64,000 bases of DNA, from contig CP022705.1 in assembly GCA_003491285.1 (NCBI GenBank), positions 803,501 through 867,500 on the forward strand. Direction: 5' to 3'. This DNA is from Methanobacterium sp. BRmetb2 (GTDB taxonomy: Archaea > Methanobacteriota > Methanobacteria > Methanobacteriales > Methanobacteriaceae). Of this stretch, positions 60,626 through 64,000 are shown piece by piece. The notes beneath the pieces were generated by a model that saw nothing but the letters and a program-made list of their open reading frames with translations, did not search any database and had not been told where the DNA came from. How positions within the stretch are numbered: the first letter of the stretch is position 1; each line of letters begins with the position of its first letter. The translations under genes were made by a program, and so were the position numbers.

Positions 60626-61087
60626 ATGATACGCAAAGCTAATAAAAAAGATATGGATGCAATTGTGGGTCTATGGGAAGAAATGATGAAATTTCATGTC
60701 AAGTTAAGTAATTTGTACGAATTAAAAACTAATGCAAAAGAAACCTATCACGAATATCTTAACGAGATTCTTAAAAACGATGCAGCTATAATATTAGTCT
60801 ATGAAATGGAAAATAGGCTATGTGGCTATTTAATAGCAGAAGAATCCGAACTTCCACCAGTTTATAAACAAACAAGAATAGGTTCCATACTGGAAATATC
60901 AGTAACCGAAAAGCATCAAAATAAGGATATAGGAAGCCAATTGTTAAAAGAAATCGAAAAAATATTCATAAGTAAAGGCATTGATAGAATGGAATGCATG
61001 GTGTCATGTTTTAATGAAATATCTAAGAAATTTTGGTTTAAAAACGGTTTTAAAACATATAATACGGTTTGTTTTAAGAATATTTAA
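60626..61087 (+). CDS. GNAT family N-acetyltransferase
   Basis: 153 residues from the ATG at 60626 (MIRKANKKDMDAIVGLW, the usual GNAT beginning). Acetyl-CoA motif A: LEISVTEKHQNKDIGSQLLKEIEK (the Q/R-x-x-G-x-G/A pattern in diverged form HQNKDIGSQL), then KIFISKGIDRMECMVSC and KKFWFKNGFKTY. The frame is open further upstream to 60539 but that part belongs to the toroid remnant. Substrate (amine or protein N-terminus) unknown. Confidence 0.85.
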   Translation: MIRKANKKDMDAIVGLWEEMMKFHVKLSNLYELKTNAKETYHEYLNEILKNDAAIILVYEMENRLCGYLIAEESELPPVYKQTRIGSILEISVTEKHQNKDIGSQLLKEIEKIFISKGIDRMECMVSCFNEISKKFWFKNGFKTYNTVCFKNI

Positions 61088-61254
61088 TAAATAATATTCT
61101 TTATGTATAATGGAGTTATTTTAATTACTTGAAGTTAATTCAATGCTTTTTGTAACTTTTAAATTTTAGATCATACAGTTGAAATTGATGGAAATATCAT
61201 TATGAAATTATTATTTAACAATTTATATTAGATTCATATTATAAAGTGAATCAC

Positions 61255-63063
61255 ATGGAAACTAAGAAATTCACACTCCTGGACATTGATTATATAACGG
61301 AGGATGAAAAGCCAGTAGTAAGACTATTTGGAAAGATCAGGGAAGAATCTGAAGACAGATCTATAATAGCCCTTGACAAAAAATTCAAACCATACATTTA
61401 CGTTATTCCTGAAAATGAAACTGACTTTAATGATTGTATCATGGATTTAAACGAATTAGATATTGAAAGTATTGAAACAGTACAAAAAACTGATATCAAG
61501 CAAGAAATAGAAGTTCTAAAAGTATTCTTGAAACATCCACAAGACGTCCCTAAACTCCGAGATAAAATATGGGGCTTAGAAACTGTAAAAGAAATCAGAG
61601 AACATGATATCCCTTTCTACAGAAGATATCTTATAGACAATGGCCTGTTTCCCATGGATGATGTGGAAATTGAAGGAAAAACAGTTAATGAATCGTTGGA
61701 TAATCCATCCTCCTCAAAGAATATTATTAGATTTGAAATAGAATGTAAACCTGTACATGTGGAACCCGTAAATTCTGATCTTAAGGTTATGAGCTTCGAT
61801 ATAGAGGTAAGAAACCCTGAAGGCATGCCCCAGGCAGATAAGGATGAAATTATCATGATCAGTATGGCCAGTAATTTTGGTCTAAAAAAGGTTTTATCAA
61901 CCAAAAAATCGTCTTTTGATTATGTGGAAACAGTTAAAACTGAAAAAAAAATGCTTGAAAGATTTGTTGATATTGTTAATTCTTATAACCCTGATTTAAT
62001 TGTTGGTTATAATTCTGACAATTTTGATTTTCCTTACATTAATGAAAGAGCAATTAAATGCAGAGTTTCATTAAATATGGGGGTTGATGGTTCTAAATTA
62101 AAGTTCATGCGCCGTGGATTTGCAAACGCCGCATTTATGCGTGGTAGGATCCACGTGGATTTATATCTTTTGATGAGACGGTACATAAGACTCGATCGTT
62201 ACACTCTGGAGAGAGTCTATAAGGAACTTTTTGGTGAAGAAAAAAAAGATATTAAAGGAGATATTTTATGGAAATACTGGGACGCTAACGGAGAAAAACT
62301 GCAAACCCTCTTTGAGTACTCTATGGATGATGCAATTGCCGCCTATAAAATAAGTGAAAAAATCCTACCCCTGAACATGGAATTAACTCGTATTGTAGGA
62401 CAACCTTTTTTCGATATTGCTCGTATGGCTACAGGACAGCAGGTAGAATGGTTTCTCATTAGAAAAGCCTTTGAATATAATGATCTAGTTCCCAACAAAC
62501 CATCACAAAGGGAACATTCACGCAGAAGAAGTGAAAGGGCTGTGGGAGGTTATGTAAAAGAACCAGAAAAGGGTCTGCATGAAAATATTGTCTATTTTGA
62601 TTTTAGAAGCTTATATCCAAGTATAATTATTTCTAAAAATGTTTCTCTAGATACTTTGATACTTAATGAAATAAATGAAGATAGCCAGGATGATTCTAAT
62701 TTTCATATAGCTCCAGAAGTAGGATATAAATTTTTAAAAGAACCTTTAGGATTTGTGCCATCAGTTATTGGTAAAGTTTTAGAAGAGCGGACCAAAATTA
62801 AAAATAGAATGAAGCAGTCACAGGATCCATTGGAGCAAAGAGTTTTAGATGTGCAGCAAGAAGCCCTAAAAAGACTTGCAAATTCGATGTATGGAGTTTA
62901 TGGATTTTCAAGATTCAGATGGTACAGTATTGAATGTGCAGATGCCATAACAGCCTGGGGTAGAGATTACATCAAAAAAACAATGAAAAAAGCCGAATTA
63001 TTTGGATTTCATGCTATTTATGCTGATACTGATGGATTTTATGCAGTTTATAAGCAAAGTTAA
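61255..63063 (+). CDS. DNA polymerase B, large fragment of a split enzyme
   Basis: Family B DNA polymerase fragment of 602 residues. Exonuclease motifs: SFDIEVRN (Exo I), YNSDNFDFPYINER (Exo II), YSMDDAIAAY (Exo III). Polymerase motif A DFRSLYPSIII near 449, motif B with KRLANSMYGVYG near 542, and motif C YADTDG at about 589-594. The protein then stops at FYAVYKQS, before the thumb domain. In Methanothermobacter PolB is likewise made as two chains, the small one from another locus, so this is a known natural split and not a broken gene. ATG at 61255; frame extends to a GTG at 61246. The thumb fragment is not in the window. Confidence 0.93.
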   Translation: METKKFTLLDIDYITEDEKPVVRLFGKIREESEDRSIIALDKKFKPYIYVIPENETDFNDCIMDLNELDIESIETVQKTDIKQEIEVLKVFLKHPQDVPKLRDKIWGLETVKEIREHDIPFYRRYLIDNGLFPMDDVEIEGKTVNESLDNPSSSKNIIRFEIECKPVHVEPVNSDLKVMSFDIEVRNPEGMPQADKDEIIMISMASNFGLKKVLSTKKSSFDYVETVKTEKKMLERFVDIVNSYNPDLIVGYNSDNFDFPYINERAIKCRVSLNMGVDGSKLKFMRRGFANAAFMRGRIHVDLYLLMRRYIRLDRYTLERVYKELFGEEKKDIKGDILWKYWDANGEKLQTLFEYSMDDAIAAYKISEKILPLNMELTRIVGQPFFDIARMATGQQVEWFLIRKAFEYNDLVPNKPSQREHSRRRSERAVGGYVKEPEKGLHENIVYFDFRSLYPSIIISKNVSLDTLILNEINEDSQDDSNFHIAPEVGYKFLKEPLGFVPSVIGKVLEERTKIKNRMKQSQDPLEQRVLDVQQEALKRLANSMYGVYGFSRFRWYSIECADAITAWGRDYIKKTMKKAELFGFHAIYADTDGFYAVYKQS

Positions 63064-63117
63064 GTCCAAAATTAACTTTTCACTTGAATTATATTAATTA
63101 CTCCTTTTAAAAAGATT

Positions 63118-63708
63118 TTAAGGAAAATAGGTATCAATTATTTCTTGAACCTCATTTAACCATCTTTTTCTCTCTTCAATTGTACTGCTGGCCACTATTC
63201 TAAATATTTTCCGGTGAAAATTCTTAATTCCGCAGAAATCGAAAATACAACTTTTCCAAATATTTTCCAGTGGATCTCCAAAAACTTCCATTTCCCTATC
63301 TTCCGGAGTATTGGAAGTATTAAAAACCATAGCGATTTCAGCTTTTAAAAGTCCATCTGGAACTCCGGATCCATCATCTCCTTCTTCAAATTCATAAGCC
63401 ACTCCTGATCGAAGCACACGATCAATCCAACCTTTTAAAATTGCAGGGGGTTGACCCCACCAGTTGGGGTGAATGATGATAATTCCATTGGCTGTCTGGA
63501 TCTCTTTTCGATGCTGAATTACCAGAGAATCTGAAGTTTCACCATTAACCAGTTCATTACCTTCCAATAAAGGATCAAATCCTTCTTTATAAATGTTATG
63601 GGCAAAAATATGGTGACCTTTTTCTTTGAGCGTTTTAAGGACTTTTTCATAAATGGCGTGATTAAAACTTTTTTCATAGGGATGGGCCAGAATTACCAAT
63701 ATATCCAT
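63118..63708 (-). CDS. NAD(P)H oxidoreductase (KefF/MdaB-type flavodoxin-fold quinone reductase)
   Basis: 196 residues of the flavodoxin-like quinone reductase family: MDILVILAHPYEKSFNHA (FMN phosphate loop HPxxxSFN), GIIIIHPNWWGQPPAILKGW (family HPxWWGxPPAxLKGW), then ERVLRSGVAYEFEEGD-like region (RVLRSGVAYEFEEGDDG). Reduces quinones or nitro compounds with NAD(P)H. GTGAT lies 4 nt before the ATG at 63708; the frame reaches a GTG at 63717. No partner gene nearby. Confidence 0.88.
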   Translation of the reverse strand: MDILVILAHPYEKSFNHAIYEKVLKTLKEKGHHIFAHNIYKEGFDPLLEGNELVNGETSDSLVIQHRKEIQTANGIIIIHPNWWGQPPAILKGWIDRVLRSGVAYEFEEGDDGSGVPDGLLKAEIAMVFNTSNTPEDREMEVFGDPLENIWKSCIFDFCGIKNFHRKIFRIVASSTIEERKRWLNEVQEIIDTYFP

Positions 63709-63747
63709 GCTTATCACTTCCCTAAGTTTTCAGAACTTAATTTGATT

Positions 63748-64000
63748 TTAAGATTTTACAGCTACTCCTTTAAAAAAGTTATAAAAGAATGTGCCGTCTT
63801 TTTTGGCAGATTTATACAGATCGTCAATGCCTTTTTCCCATTCCTGGTGACTGACCAAACCTGATTTTATGGCTTGATCCTTAACTCCTTCCACCATGGC
63901 AATTATAGTCTTTTTTATAAATCCATCCACCAGTTGGGGCTTGCTATTATCCACATAAACTATCCGGGGTGTTACCACTATCCCTTCAAAACCTGCCTCA
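63748..64000 (-). CDS. SAM-dependent methyltransferase, C-terminal fragment cut by window
   Basis: The frame is open to the window end, so only the last 84 residues are seen; the ATG at 63978 is internal. The pattern EAGFEGIVVTPRIVYVDNSKPQLVDGF, then WEKGIDDLYKSAKKDGTFFYNFFKGVAVKS, is the C-terminal end of UbiE-like methyltransferases found in methanogens. The SAM motifs would be upstream, outside the window. Substrate unknown. Confidence 0.7.
   Translation of the reverse strand, partial: EAGFEGIVVTPRIVYVDNSKPQLVDGFIKKTIIAMVEGVKDQAIKSGLVSHQEWEKGIDDLYKSAKKDGTFFYNFFKGVAVKS

Overview
The window comes from a methanogenic archaeon of the order Methanobacteriales, most likely the genus Methanobacterium. 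It carries the energy-converting [NiFe] hydrogenase B (Ehb) operon, the methanogenesis enzyme Ftr, a family B DNA polymerase split after motif C as in Methanothermobacter, archaeal lipoproteins, a tRNA-Trp whose intron looks like a box C/D guide RNA, and archaeal-style GGTGA/GGAGG ribosome binding sites on a clearly AT-rich background.

Layout. 1-1.5 kb: end-truncated coaBC and a KH/zinc-ribbon protein. 2.2-7.2 kb: a five-gene minus-strand operon (BchE-like B12/radical SAM enzyme, UbiA prenyltransferase, two geranylgeranyl-reductase-type flavoproteins, ferredoxin) between two AT-rich spacers of about 690 bp. This is the most interesting unit: its parts parallel BchE-BchG-BchP of bacteriochlorophyll synthesis but sit in a non-phototroph. 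7.9-10.7 kb: two PsbP-like lipoproteins, a membrane protein and pheA. 10.8-18.7 kb: RNA ligase, five tandem CBS-domain genes (about 18 CBS motifs), queE, queD, DUF366 and a PPC-domain protein. 18.7-24 kb: nucleotidyltransferase, homoserine dehydrogenase, a stand-alone Cas4-like nuclease, an ACT protein and a decayed pyridoxamine-oxidase-like gene. 24-33.1 kb: ehbA to ehbO plus a probable ehbP, read right to left.

33-49 kb: housekeeping and membrane genes: argG, a BofA-like small protein without a normal start codon, a stomatin-like protein, nnrDE, a K+ channel with three copies of an unrecognised domain, ftr, a flippase-like protein, a phosphodiesterase, a TRAM protein, a frameshifted trkH followed by an intact trkA, and a metallo-beta-lactamase-fold hydrolase. 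49.4-49.7 kb: tRNA-Trp (with intron) and tRNA-Cys. 49.9-61 kb: proC-like gene, methyltransferase, FUSC transporter, ABC permease, a broken DUF4332 gene, an alpha/alpha-toroid protein, and a PadR-DUF1700-ABC module flanked by degenerate direct repeats and carrying a matching candidate operator in front of both its transcription units. 61.2-64 kb: split PolB, an NAD(P)H oxidoreductase and a truncated methyltransferase.

Two themes recur. First, several genes have single-base frameshifts (trkH, the DUF4332 gene, the PPOX-like gene), which may be real decay or sequence error. Second, several genes have a good ribosome binding site placed before ATT, ATA or ACG instead of ATG/GTG/TTG. All functional calls rest on motifs read by eye; no database search was possible.
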